Below are positions 1-6,437 of a stretch of DNA of 7,691 nt, in pieces (within the stretch, counting starts at the first letter, position 1; every line of letters begins with the position of its first letter). The notes beneath the pieces were generated by a model, which was not told where the DNA came from, made no database searches, and was given only the letters and a program-made list of their open reading frames with translations. The stretch spans positions 1 to 7,691 of the forward strand of contig PCSS01000276.1 of assembly GCA_002771395.1 (NCBI GenBank), read 5' to 3'. This DNA is from Bacteroidetes bacterium CG23_combo_of_CG06-09_8_20_14_all_32_9. Lineage in GTDB: Bacteria > Bacteroidota > Bacteroidia > Bacteroidales > GWA2-32-17. A program made the translations under genes and the position numbers.

Positions 1-189
1 CTATTGCTTATTGCCTATTGCTTATTGCTTATTGCCTATTGCTTATTGCCTATTGCTTATTGCTTATTGCCTATTGCCTATTGCCTATTGCTTATTGCCT
101 ATTGCTTATTGCTTATTGCCTATTGCCTATTGCTTATTGCCTATTGCTTATTGCTTATTGCCTATTGCTTATTGCCTACTGTTTATTGT
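1..189. repeat. Heptanucleotide tandem repeat (YTATTGC), 25 exact plus 2 decayed units
   Basis: Positions 1-175 are 25 uninterrupted units of CTATTGC or TTATTGC; 176-189 are two decayed units (CTACTGT, TTATTGT). Only the first base varies. Written as that base, the units read CTCTT CTCTT CC CTCTT C CTCTT CT, so a 35-bp block of five units occurs four times. This suggests growth by duplication of multi-unit blocks as well as single-unit slippage. The array starts at the window edge, so its full length is unknown. It ends 22 bases before the stop codon of the lytic transglycosylase gene and is therefore just downstream of that gene. All three plus-strand frames are open through it because the unit contains no stop, but that is a composition effect. 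Confidence 0.97.
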
Positions 190-211
190 TTTCCGATTTT
201 ATTGACAGTTC

Positions 212-1252
212 CTATTTTGGATTATTAACTGATGTAGTGTCGGCAACTTCATCTTCTAATAATCCTGAATCTATCCATATTTTATTCAAATCACGATAAC
301 CTGATTTTGGAATTTTTATTATGTATTTTTCCCCTTCAGAAACTGTAAGTGAATTTTGACGCAACCATGTATTAAAATATTTCAACATTTTATAATTAAT
401 TTCTTGTGAAATAGCAAAATCAGCAAGGTCGGTAATAGTTGTATCAACTGTAATATTATCAGTAGGTATTGGGGGATACAAATCTTTTTTTCGAAAATGA
501 AATCCATAATTTTGGGGATTATCCATAATGGTTTTAATTGCAATAATGCGAAAAACATAACGGGATGTTTCTTCATTAAGCATTAAATCGTAATATGATG
601 TAACTTTTTGTTTTTTTATTTGATTATCAATGCCTCCCATACCTACATTATATGATGCAGCCACCATTGTCCAGTTTTTATAATAATCGTAGGAATCTTT
701 AAGATAACGACATGCCGCATAGGTAGATTTTTCTAAATCGTAACGTTCGTCAACTTCATCAGAAATTTCCAATCCATATTTAATGCCTGTAGTTTTCATA
801 AATTGCCAAAATCCTGTAGCTCCTGCCGGGCTAACAACATTGTTAAGTCCGCTTTCGGCAACACACAAGTATTTGAAATCGTCGGGAATTTCATTTTTTT
901 TAAGTATTGGCTCAATTACAGGAAAATAGCGATAGGCGCGTTTAATAAAAAGAAATGTTTGCGAGTGCCAGTATGTATTTACTAAAAATTCACGGTCAAG
1001 ATTTTCATAAACATCAAAATATTCGAGCGGTACTTTTTCACCTGCAAAACTAAGATTAGCCGGAAATTCGATGGCAAAAACGGCATAGCGATTATTAAAT
1101 TCTTCAATGTACTTTTTATCACCTGGCGATTCGGTTTTTTGTCCCGAAAAGCTTAACACATTAACCATTAGCCAAAGTAAAAAAAGTGCTGTAAAAGCAG
1201 AAGCTAATTTTAGCCAAAATTGTCTTAGATGCTTGTAATTAATACTTTTCAA
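212..1252 (-). CDS. Membrane-anchored lytic transglycosylase, SLT domain, MltD-like without LysM
   Basis: Predicted to cleave the MurNAc-GlcNAc bond of peptidoglycan, leaving 1,6-anhydro ends, on the periplasmic side. Residues 15-33 form one hydrophobic segment (signal anchor). The SLT (family 1) domain spans about 110-240: catalytic Glu133 in the AESG motif, ATGFWQFM at 145-152, AASYN at 198-202 and ETSRYV at 228-233, all typical of MltD-type enzymes. A further conserved-looking region (about 270-315, DLADFAISQEINYKMLKYFN) follows, but no recognisable LysM repeat, unlike E. coli MltD. The start is TTG at 1252; an in-frame TAA at 1259-1261 excludes anything upstream, and the next ATG lies inside the membrane helix. 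It is the last gene of the minus-strand series, 166 bases after the sugar-phosphate transferase gene. Enzyme class is confident; a role in polysaccharide export is inferred from position only. Confidence 0.92.
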   Translation of the reverse strand: MKSINYKHLRQFWLKLASAFTALFLLWLMVNVLSFSGQKTESPGDKKYIEEFNNRYAVFAIEFPANLSFAGEKVPLEYFDVYENLDREFLVNTYWHSQTFLFIKRAYRYFPVIEPILKKNEIPDDFKYLCVAESGLNNVVSPAGATGFWQFMKTTGIKYGLEISDEVDERYDLEKSTYAACRYLKDSYDYYKNWTMVAASYNVGMGGIDNQIKKQKVTSYYDLMLNEETSRYVFRIIAIKTIMDNPQNYGFHFRKKDLYPPIPTDNITVDTTITDLADFAISQEINYKMLKYFNTWLRQNSLTVSEGEKYIIKIPKSGYRDLNKIWIDSGLLEDEVADTTSVNNPK

Positions 1253-1260
1253 TTTAGTTT

Positions 1261-1292
1261 ATGGATTGATTAGTTGATGGATTGATTAGTTT
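1261..1292. repeat. 16-bp tandem duplication upstream of the transglycosylase gene
   Basis: ATGGATTGATTAGTTG (1261-1276) is followed directly by ATGGATTGATTAGTTT (1277-1292), 15 of 16 bases identical. On the minus strand the pair ends 8 bases before the TTG start of the lytic transglycosylase, so it occupies the 5' untranslated region where a ribosome would load. The remaining gap (1293-1418) is AT-rich; I found no exact TAnnTTTG promoter and no strong terminator in it. Confidence 0.9.
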
Positions 1293-1418
1293 AATGGCAG
1301 TTACCTGATAAATATCTTTTACCAACTTTCTTGACTTTTGCCAAACTTCCAGATTTTAAAATGAATACTTCATGTTTTGTTTTTTATGATTAATTTATTT
1401 GTGCAACTTATCAACTAT

Positions 1419-2486
1419 TCAACTCATTGGTTTTGTAATACGAGTGTTTATATATAAAATTAAGAAGACAAATATACCGTAAATTAATGAAAAAATACTT
1501 AACCACACTGGGATTAGTCTGGTGGTATTTAAAATTAGTAATGCTAAACTAACTGATATAATATTAATTAAGAAATACATTATTGCAATTTTTGGTTCGG
1601 AAATTCCGCGATAATTTAAAAAGTGAGTTGTATGGTCTCTTCCGCCTACAAATGGTGATTTTTTTTTTAAAATTCTATTTAAAGTAACTGTTATTGAGTC
1701 AATTATTGGAATAAGGAAAACAAGAAAAATAATAAAAACATGAAAGAGCGAGGGATGAATATTTACATTTACAGGGCTTTTCCAGAAATATATAATACCA
1801 TAAGTGCCTAAAAATGCGCCTAATAACTGGCTGCCGCCATCACCCATGTATATTCGCGATGGGTGCAAGTTAAATTTAAGAAATGAAATTAATGAAGCCA
1901 GCAAAGCAAGAAAAACAAACAGGTCAATATTACTACCATCGGTTAAAATGTTTTGACATATTAAACCAAAAATAACAGTAATAGAAACCACAGAAGCGAT
2001 AGCATCCATATTATCAAGCATATTTATTGCATTCATAATGCTTGTTACCCAAAAGATTGTAAAAAAGATATTGAAATAAAAATCTGAACTGATTGAAATA
2101 AAAATTCCGCCTCTTATAAGAATTAAGGCACAAGCAACTTGCACGGCAAATTTAAGAACCGGCGATGTATTTATCATGTCGTCAGCAAGCCCCATAAGAA
2201 AGGCAATAATTAGTACAACGCCGATATAAATATTTGTGGGATTTATTGATGTAATATTTTTTTCGTAGAGCAAATAAACAATTGAAGAAATGAGCAGAAC
2301 AACAAAAAATGTTATTCCGCCTGAAATAGGTTTGGTTTGACTGCTCCAGCGAATACCATTAAGATTAGCTTTTCGGATATTGTATTTGGTTGACTTTGCA
2401 AGAAAAAATTGATGAATAAAATAGCTAACAATTAACAGTGTGAAGAAATAAATAAAAAACGATATGTGAATATTAATATATATCAT
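1419..2486 (-). CDS. MraY/WecA-family polyprenyl-phosphate sugar-1-phosphate transferase
   Basis: Predicted to move a sugar-1-phosphate (in WecA, GlcNAc-1-P) from a UDP-sugar to undecaprenyl phosphate at the inner membrane, starting a lipid-linked glycan. The protein is 355 residues and almost entirely hydrophobic helices, about ten, normal for the family. Family motifs appear in order: KPISGG at 52-57; the Asp pair ADDM with D102-D103; NAINMLDNMDAIA at 152-164; the MGDGGS loop at 214-219; and GGRDHTTH at 281-288, equivalent to the WecA HIHH region. NMLDNMD departs from the textbook DGxDG form (N for the first G, A for the last), but key aspartates 158 and 161 remain. ATG at 2486 follows a heptamer repeat instead of a Shine-Dalgarno sequence. 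It lies 119 bases after wzc on the same strand, fitting a role as initiating transferase of that polysaccharide. Sugar specificity cannot be read from sequence. Confidence 0.9.
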   Translation of the reverse strand: MIYINIHISFFIYFFTLLIVSYFIHQFFLAKSTKYNIRKANLNGIRWSSQTKPISGGITFFVVLLISSIVYLLYEKNITSINPTNIYIGVVLIIAFLMGLADDMINTSPVLKFAVQVACALILIRGGIFISISSDFYFNIFFTIFWVTSIMNAINMLDNMDAIASVVSITVIFGLICQNILTDGSNIDLFVFLALLASLISFLKFNLHPSRIYMGDGGSQLLGAFLGTYGIIYFWKSPVNVNIHPSLFHVFIIFLVFLIPIIDSITVTLNRILKKKSPFVGGRDHTTHFLNYRGISEPKIAIMYFLINIISVSLALLILNTTRLIPVWLSIFSLIYGIFVFLILYINTRITKPMS

Positions 2487-2514
2487 ATTTCAGATTTCAA
2501 ATTTCAAATTTCAA
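2487..2514. repeat. ATTTCAR heptamer repeat abutting the transferase start codon
   Basis: Four consecutive heptamers (ATTTCAG, then ATTTCAA three times) fill 2487-2514, followed by a decayed unit up to 2520. On the minus strand they read as TTGAAAT units ending at the base before the ATG at 2486. The repeat therefore takes the place of the ribosome-binding region. Related TTTCAAA units recur at 2592-2605. Confidence 0.92.
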
Positions 2515-2525
2515 ATTCATAAACC

Positions 2526-2605
2526 GAAAGTGAGAAAGTGAGACGAGGAGAAAGTGAGACAAGGAACTCACACACTTTCATACTTTCACACTTTCAAATT
2601 TCAAA
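2526..2605. repeat. Intercistronic hairpin built from 16-bp and GAAAGTG repeats
   Basis: GAGAAAGTGAGACGAG (2532-2547) is repeated at 2548-2563 with one change. The right half carries the complementary CACTTTC motif three times in exact or near form (2573-2579, 2581-2587, 2589-2595). The ends 2526-2539 and 2582-2595 pair at 13 of 14 positions; an inner stem can form between 2550-2556 and 2573-2579, or between GTGAG 2554-2558 and CTCAC 2567-2571. Two TTTCAAA heptamers (2592-2605) run up to the wzc stop codon. In the minus-strand transcript this is a long hairpin between wzc and the transferase gene. No U-run follows it, so it is not a normal intrinsic terminator; a processing, stability or attenuation element is possible. 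Confidence 0.8.
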
Positions 2606-5020
2606 TTACAAATGTGAAATAATTCTTCCAAAAAATCCTTTTTTCTTCTTCTTTTCAGAATCATCGTAATAATCGGCGTGATAATCGGTATAGCCATATC
2701 CATAGCCATAATTATATTTTCCATAACGGGATTTTTTCAAATCAACTCCATTTAGAACAACCGACAGGTTTTGAATATGTTTTTCTTCGTGTAAATTGTT
2801 AATATTATATAGAAAAGCCCGTTTAGAGAAATTCGCTTTAACTAAATAAACAGGAAAGTCGCAAGTTTTATAAACATTAAGAGCATCGGTAACAAGCCCT
2901 AACGGTGGAGTATCAATAATAACAACATCGTAAATTTCTTTTAGCGAGTAAATAAAATCAGATATTTCCTTTCCGGCTATAAGTTCCGAGGGATTAGGAG
3001 GAACTGGACCGGCAGTAATATAATTAAGATTGACTATTTTCGATTTTTTAATACAGTCCTCGATTTTGTTTTTACCAACAAGAATAGTGCTTACCCCCTT
3101 GCTGTTGTCGGTATTAAAGCACAAATGGAATCGTGGTTTGCGTAAATCAAGGTCAACTAAGATTACTTTTTTACCCTGAATGGCAAAAATACCTGCAAGA
3201 TTAAGCGCCACAAATGTTTTTCCTTCACCGCCTATAGTCGAAGAAATTGCAATGGTTTTTGATTGCGGAATATTTTTAAGAAAATCGAGGTTGGAGCGAA
3301 TAGACCGAAAAGCTTCGGAAAAAACCGAATTTGGTTTTATATCAACTAAAAGTTGTGAAATAGGAAGTTTGGTTTTGTATAAAGGAACAACACCTATAAC
3401 AGGTACTTCAGAATATGTTCTGATATCGTCGGGCATTGTTATTTCATTATAAAGCAAGTACCTTATAATAATAATGATTGTATTTAAAACAAGAGCGACT
3501 ATAAAAAACAGAATTATAATTGAATTTCTTGACGGAGCAATAGGAAAGGAGGGAACAGATGAGTTTTCGAGAATAACGTTCCGACTGACTGAGCCGGCTT
3601 GCGAAATTAAATACTCAGCTTTTTTCTCAAGAAGTTTATTGTAAAATTCTTCATTAATGGTATATAGCCGCTTTATTTTAAGATAATCTAAATCCATTGC
3701 AGATGAGTTTCCATAAACTTTCAGTTCATATTCAACAAGTCTTTTGGTTAGAGTAGATTTTCTTTCCAATGCCCTGTTATAATTTGATTTTATTAAATCT
3801 ATTAAAGTTTGTTTTTGAGTTTCTATTTGTTTCTCAATTACCTTAATTTGATAACTGTTTTTTGTTTGATTGTTTAAATAAGCATCACGTTGTGTAATTA
3901 AATTCTGTATTTGATTAAGAAGACTAAGTAAAATATTATTGTCTTTTAAAGGCAGTAAAGAAATTAAATTGTAAGCGTTAATGTTAGGAGTTTTCGATAT
4001 TTCGTCAAGAATTTGCTTTAACGACGAAATTTCTATATCAGTAATATCAATATCTTCTTCAATTTTTGTTAAAAGATTAGCATATCTGTTAACGTTTGAT
4101 GTACTACTTTCTTTATCGCCTTGTATTTGGTGGGTTATGCTAAATTTTATTAAAAGTTGTTCAATACTATCAAGTTGCTGATAAATTAAATTGTTCTGAA
4201 CTTCAATAAAATCAAGTATTTTCTGTGAACTTTCTTTCTTTTTTTCTACATCGTATTTAATAAATTGTTCGGCAATAGCATTTACAATTTCGCTCGTTTT
4301 TCGAGCATTATTATCGGTAATCGAAATTGAAATGGTATTGGCTTCCTGATTTAATAAACTTACCTCTAACCGACTGCTGTACTTTTGATAAACTGTTTCG
4401 GAATCGTTTAAAGTAAAGTAATATGAGTCGGTTTTAATTTTATTCGATTGCTCACGAATCGCAGCAAGGTCGGTAATATTCAAAATAATTTCAAAGCCTC
4501 CAATATCTGTCCATGCATTCGATTTTAAAGATTTTTGTACAATTTGGTTATTATAAGTGTATTTAATGGCAGCATCCCCATTTAAACTAAATGAAACATA
4601 AATCGGAATATTGTATAAATTTCCTTTTGTAATGTGAAAATCAACAGTAAAAGGAGTAGCCTTATAAAGTTCGGAAACCAGAAAAGTGCCTTGTGAGTAG
4701 TAACTTACACCAAGGGGAAGTTTATTAAATGTTTTTTTTAAAAATTCTTTAGAACGAATAAGTTCAATTGTTTGTATGCTATTTATTTCTTCAACAGCAT
4801 TTGTAAGGTTTAGTATTTTATTAGCATTTGTGTTTTCGTTTTTTAACTGAATGATTGATACCGATTTGTAAATTAGTTGTGTGTAACGAAGATATACAAA
4901 TGCTCCTACAGCAGCTAAAATAAACACCAAAACAGAAAGAATGATACTTTTTTTAAAAACCTGAAGAGAAATGTTAAAATCAAATTTCTCATTTAAAATC
5001 GGTATGTTTTTTTGTTCCAT
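2606..5020 (-). CDS. wzc: Wzc-like polysaccharide co-polymerase and BY-type tyrosine autokinase
   Basis: An inner-membrane protein that controls chain length and export of capsule or exopolysaccharide and phosphorylates its own tyrosines. Length (804 residues) is slightly above proteobacterial Wzc. Order: TM1 about 24-45; a large periplasmic Wzz-type domain with long predicted coiled coil (about 255-480); a proline-rich motif (P490, P493, P496) before TM2 (about 499-524); then the cytoplasmic kinase. Kinase motifs: E569-x2-R572-x2-R575 (the oligomerisation motif of BY-kinases), Walker A SSTIGGEGKT 593-602 with K601, Walker A' LVDLDLRKPR 621-630, and Walker B IIDTPP 701-706. The tail has nine tyrosines (766, 769, 771, 773, 775, 777, 780, 784, 785) in a YGYGYGY-type cluster, then five lysines (790-794) and GFFGRIISHL. 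ATG at 5020 directly abuts the TAA of the Wza-like gene, implying translational coupling. No Wzb-type phosphatase gene is in the window. The symbol is family-level. Confidence 0.96.
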   Translation of the reverse strand: MEQKNIPILNEKFDFNISLQVFKKSIILSVLVFILAAVGAFVYLRYTQLIYKSVSIIQLKNENTNANKILNLTNAVEEINSIQTIELIRSKEFLKKTFNKLPLGVSYYSQGTFLVSELYKATPFTVDFHITKGNLYNIPIYVSFSLNGDAAIKYTYNNQIVQKSLKSNAWTDIGGFEIILNITDLAAIREQSNKIKTDSYYFTLNDSETVYQKYSSRLEVSLLNQEANTISISITDNNARKTSEIVNAIAEQFIKYDVEKKKESSQKILDFIEVQNNLIYQQLDSIEQLLIKFSITHQIQGDKESSTSNVNRYANLLTKIEEDIDITDIEISSLKQILDEISKTPNINAYNLISLLPLKDNNILLSLLNQIQNLITQRDAYLNNQTKNSYQIKVIEKQIETQKQTLIDLIKSNYNRALERKSTLTKRLVEYELKVYGNSSAMDLDYLKIKRLYTINEEFYNKLLEKKAEYLISQAGSVSRNVILENSSVPSFPIAPSRNSIIILFFIVALVLNTIIIIIRYLLYNEITMPDDIRTYSEVPVIGVVPLYKTKLPISQLLVDIKPNSVFSEAFRSIRSNLDFLKNIPQSKTIAISSTIGGEGKTFVALNLAGIFAIQGKKVILVDLDLRKPRFHLCFNTDNSKGVSTILVGKNKIEDCIKKSKIVNLNYITAGPVPPNPSELIAGKEISDFIYSLKEIYDVVIIDTPPLGLVTDALNVYKTCDFPVYLVKANFSKRAFLYNINNLHEEKHIQNLSVVLNGVDLKKSRYGKYNYGYGYGYTDYHADYYDDSEKKKKKGFFGRIISHL

Positions 5021-5779
5021 TTATCTTAGAAATAAACCATAAAGAAACAAAGCGCTGGTTAATAACCCAATATATGGCGAAAGTTCTGTAATTATGCGAG
5101 ATGCATATTTTGGACGGGCTTCAACATAAATTATATCGTTTGCCTGAAGTAAAAAATTCGCACTTTTCATGTCTTTAAGGTTTCTAATATTAAAAAGATA
5201 TATTTCCGGGTTATTTAAATCGCCTCTTAAAAGTTTTATTCGTTGTGATTTAGAAAAATCGTTTATTCCGCCTGCTTCGGCAAGTGCCTCAATAAGAGTG
5301 TAGTTTTCATTAATTAAAGAAATAACTTTTCCGGTTGCAGAACCACCCGAAAAAATTATAACCCTTTTATTTGTAACACTAATGAGAATAAACGGTTCAA
5401 CAAAAAATTCTTTGTATTTTTCTTCAAGCATAGCTTCGGCTTCGCGAATGGTTTTACCGGCAATTTGAATCCGCCCAAGGGTTGGCATTTTTACCTGACC
5501 ATCATATTCTACTAAATATGAAAATGCAGAAGCGGTTTGAGCTGTTGATTGCGAAACATCTACCAATTTAAACCCTTCGTTGGCAAATATTTTTATATCA
5601 AGTTTATCATAAGGCTGAAGACGATATTCTTTTTCAGAAGGTTTAAATTCAGAATATTTATATTTCGCATCAGTTTTAAACATTTCATTTGAATTGATTA
5701 CACGACATGAAAATACTGTAATACAAAGACTAACAATAATTATTATTTTTAAAATATTTTTTAAGTAATGTCTTTTCAC
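5021..5779 (-). CDS. wza: Wza-like polysaccharide export lipoprotein (Poly_export/SLBB)
   Basis: Outer-membrane part of the polysaccharide exporter, partner of Wzc. I chose GTG at 5779, giving 252 residues and a compact signal peptide: MKRHYLKN, a hydrophobic stretch, then VFSC with the lipidated Cys at residue 25. The frame stays open up to a TTG at 5848, giving 275 residues, but that adds a long basic tail before the signal and the TTG lies within the predicted promoter; there is no ATG in this stretch. A Poly_export-type domain starts at YRLQPYDKLDIKIF; VEYDGQVKMPTLGRIQIAGKT is the usual second block; an SLBB-like domain follows (VIIFSGGSATGKVI to NDIIYVEARP). A hydrophobic C-terminal segment (YIGLLTSALFLYGLFL) may correspond to the membrane-crossing helix of Wza. 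Acidic residues right after the lipid Cys are absent, arguing against surface display. The stop is adjacent to the wzc start. The symbol is family-level. Confidence 0.92.
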   Translation of the reverse strand: MKRHYLKNILKIIIIVSLCITVFSCRVINSNEMFKTDAKYKYSEFKPSEKEYRLQPYDKLDIKIFANEGFKLVDVSQSTAQTASAFSYLVEYDGQVKMPTLGRIQIAGKTIREAEAMLEEKYKEFFVEPFILISVTNKRVIIFSGGSATGKVISLINENYTLIEALAEAGGINDFSKSQRIKLLRGDLNNPEIYLFNIRNLKDMKSANFLLQANDIIYVEARPKYASRIITELSPYIGLLTSALFLYGLFLR

Positions 5780-5818
5780 AAGGCAGTTTTTTGTTATTTT
5801 TTTGGGTTTATTTTTCGC

Positions 5819-5849
5819 CAAAAATACAAATTTTATATAACTTCTCAAT
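5819..5849 (-). promoter_or_regulatory. Bacteroidota-type promoter for the wza-wzc operon
   Basis: On the minus strand TATTTTTG (5826-5819) matches the Bacteroidota -7 consensus TAnnTTTG exactly. Nineteen bases upstream, ATTG (5849-5846) matches the -33 TTTG box at three of four positions. Transcription would begin near 5812-5816, about 35 bases before the GTG at 5779. This excludes the TTG at 5848 and supports the shorter protein. A chance match is possible in such AT-rich DNA. Confidence 0.5.
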
Positions 5850-5937
5850 ATTATTCTGCACCTAAAATTCGCAAGTAAAAAAACTATTTTCCAATTTCCC
5901 GCTGATTTACGCAGAACTTAGCGAAGCGATATCATTC

Positions 5938-6001
5938 ACCCCGTTAAATAATTGCTCTTCATATATTGTTCGATCTTTTTTTTTAAACTATCTAACGGGG
6001 T
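5938..6001. repeat. Inverted repeat of ACCCCGTTA boxes (boxes A and B)
   Basis: ACCCCGTTAAATA (5938-5950) pairs with TATCTAACGGGGT (5989-6001) at 12 of 13 positions, the outer nine perfectly, around a 38-base AT-rich loop. Its left arm is part of the 17-base sequence CACCCCGTTAAATAATT (5937-5953), which is repeated exactly at 6437-6453, exactly 500 bases away. The element looks like a diverged relative of the perfect hairpin at 6438-6482. Confidence 0.85.
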
Positions 6002-6079
6002 AAACACCTGTAAAAACAAATTGATAATGTGAGTAATTTGATTGAAATTATTTTTTATCTGCGTTTACCCTGTTAGATA
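5989..6079. repeat. Second inverted repeat sharing box B (boxes B and C)
   Basis: TATCTAACGGGGTAAAC (5989-6005) is complementary to GTTTACCCTGTTAGATA (6063-6079) at 16 of 17 positions; the odd pair is G5997 with T6071, a G-U wobble in plus-strand RNA. Box B is the right arm of the preceding repeat as well, so A-B and B-C pairing exclude each other. The loop is 57 bases. Confidence 0.85.
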
Positions 6080-6270
6080 TTGTTTTTTTCAGTATCTCGT
6101 TATTCAATGTGATTATCTAACTGTGTCAATACCTGAAATAGAAAAATGGCGAGGCGAACAAGTACAGGTTGACGATATATATACTATAGGTGTGAGGGTA
6201 TAACTGATGTTAAGTAAAAGAAAAGTGAATAAGACTCAAATTTCAGATTGAAAAAATGTATGGTTTGAGC

Positions 6271-6333
6271 CCGTTTTTAGTATAAATTCATGTGAATTAA
6301 AAATTTGACTTTTTAGATATATACTCAAAACGG
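6271..6333. repeat. Imperfect inverted repeat CCGTTTTTAGTATA
   Basis: CCGTTTTTAGTATA (6271-6284) is complementary to TATACTCAAAACGG (6320-6333) at 13 of 14 positions. The 35-base loop holds a small palindrome, AATTCATGTGAATT (6285-6298). The right arm overlaps the first two bases of the 18-bp inverted repeat that starts at 6332. No coding or terminator role is visible. Confidence 0.7.
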
Positions 6334-6363
6334 TTAAAATTTTAACTTTACAATTTGTTCTAG

Positions 6364-6386
6364 CACTCGCTCGCATCCTGCGAGTG
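6364..6386. repeat. Hairpin CACTCGC/GCGAGTG
   Basis: CACTCGC (6364-6370) pairs perfectly with GCGAGTG (6380-6386) around a 9-base loop. It sits in the GC-richer core of the preceding segment. No T-run follows on either strand in a terminator position, apart from a short TTTT at 6390-6393 four bases downstream on the plus strand. Confidence 0.6.
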
Positions 6387-6437
6387 AGCTTTTATCCTGC
6401 GAATGTTGAAGAACGTCGGAGGGTTAGTGTGAGTTCC

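Noticed and set aside
1..189. CRISPR array
   Set aside because: The repeat has 7-bp units with no spacers; nothing resembles a repeat-spacer structure and no cas genes are present.
4..299. Three overlapping plus-strand frames encoding LIAYCLL-type repeats
   Set aside because: The 7-bp unit lacks stops in any plus-strand frame, so all three frames are open by composition. They have no domain or start signal and run antisense into the transglycosylase gene.
1357..1377. Weak hairpin ATGAA/TTCAT as a terminator after the transferase gene
   Set aside because: The stem is only five solid pairs, AT-only apart from one G-C, with no clean T-run; it is not distinguishable from background in this AT-rich gap.
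2636..2650. Programmed frameshift at the A-rich lysine codons near the wzc end
   Set aside because: The run of six A's followed by G is not in the X XXY YYZ phase needed for a -1 shift, and the normal frame ends cleanly.
3180..4181. Plus-strand open frames inside wzc
   Set aside because: They are antisense shadows of a strong coding sequence with intact kinase and Wzz features; their translations show no domains.
5780..5848. N-terminal extension of the Wza-like protein from TTG at 5848
   Set aside because: It would overlap the predicted promoter and put a long basic tail before the lipoprotein signal. GTG at 5779 gives a normal signal peptide. The extension cannot be fully excluded.
6147..6170. 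Short frame starting ATGGCGAGGCGAACA
   Set aside because: It stops after eight codons and has no neighbour or homologue signal; not a supportable gene.
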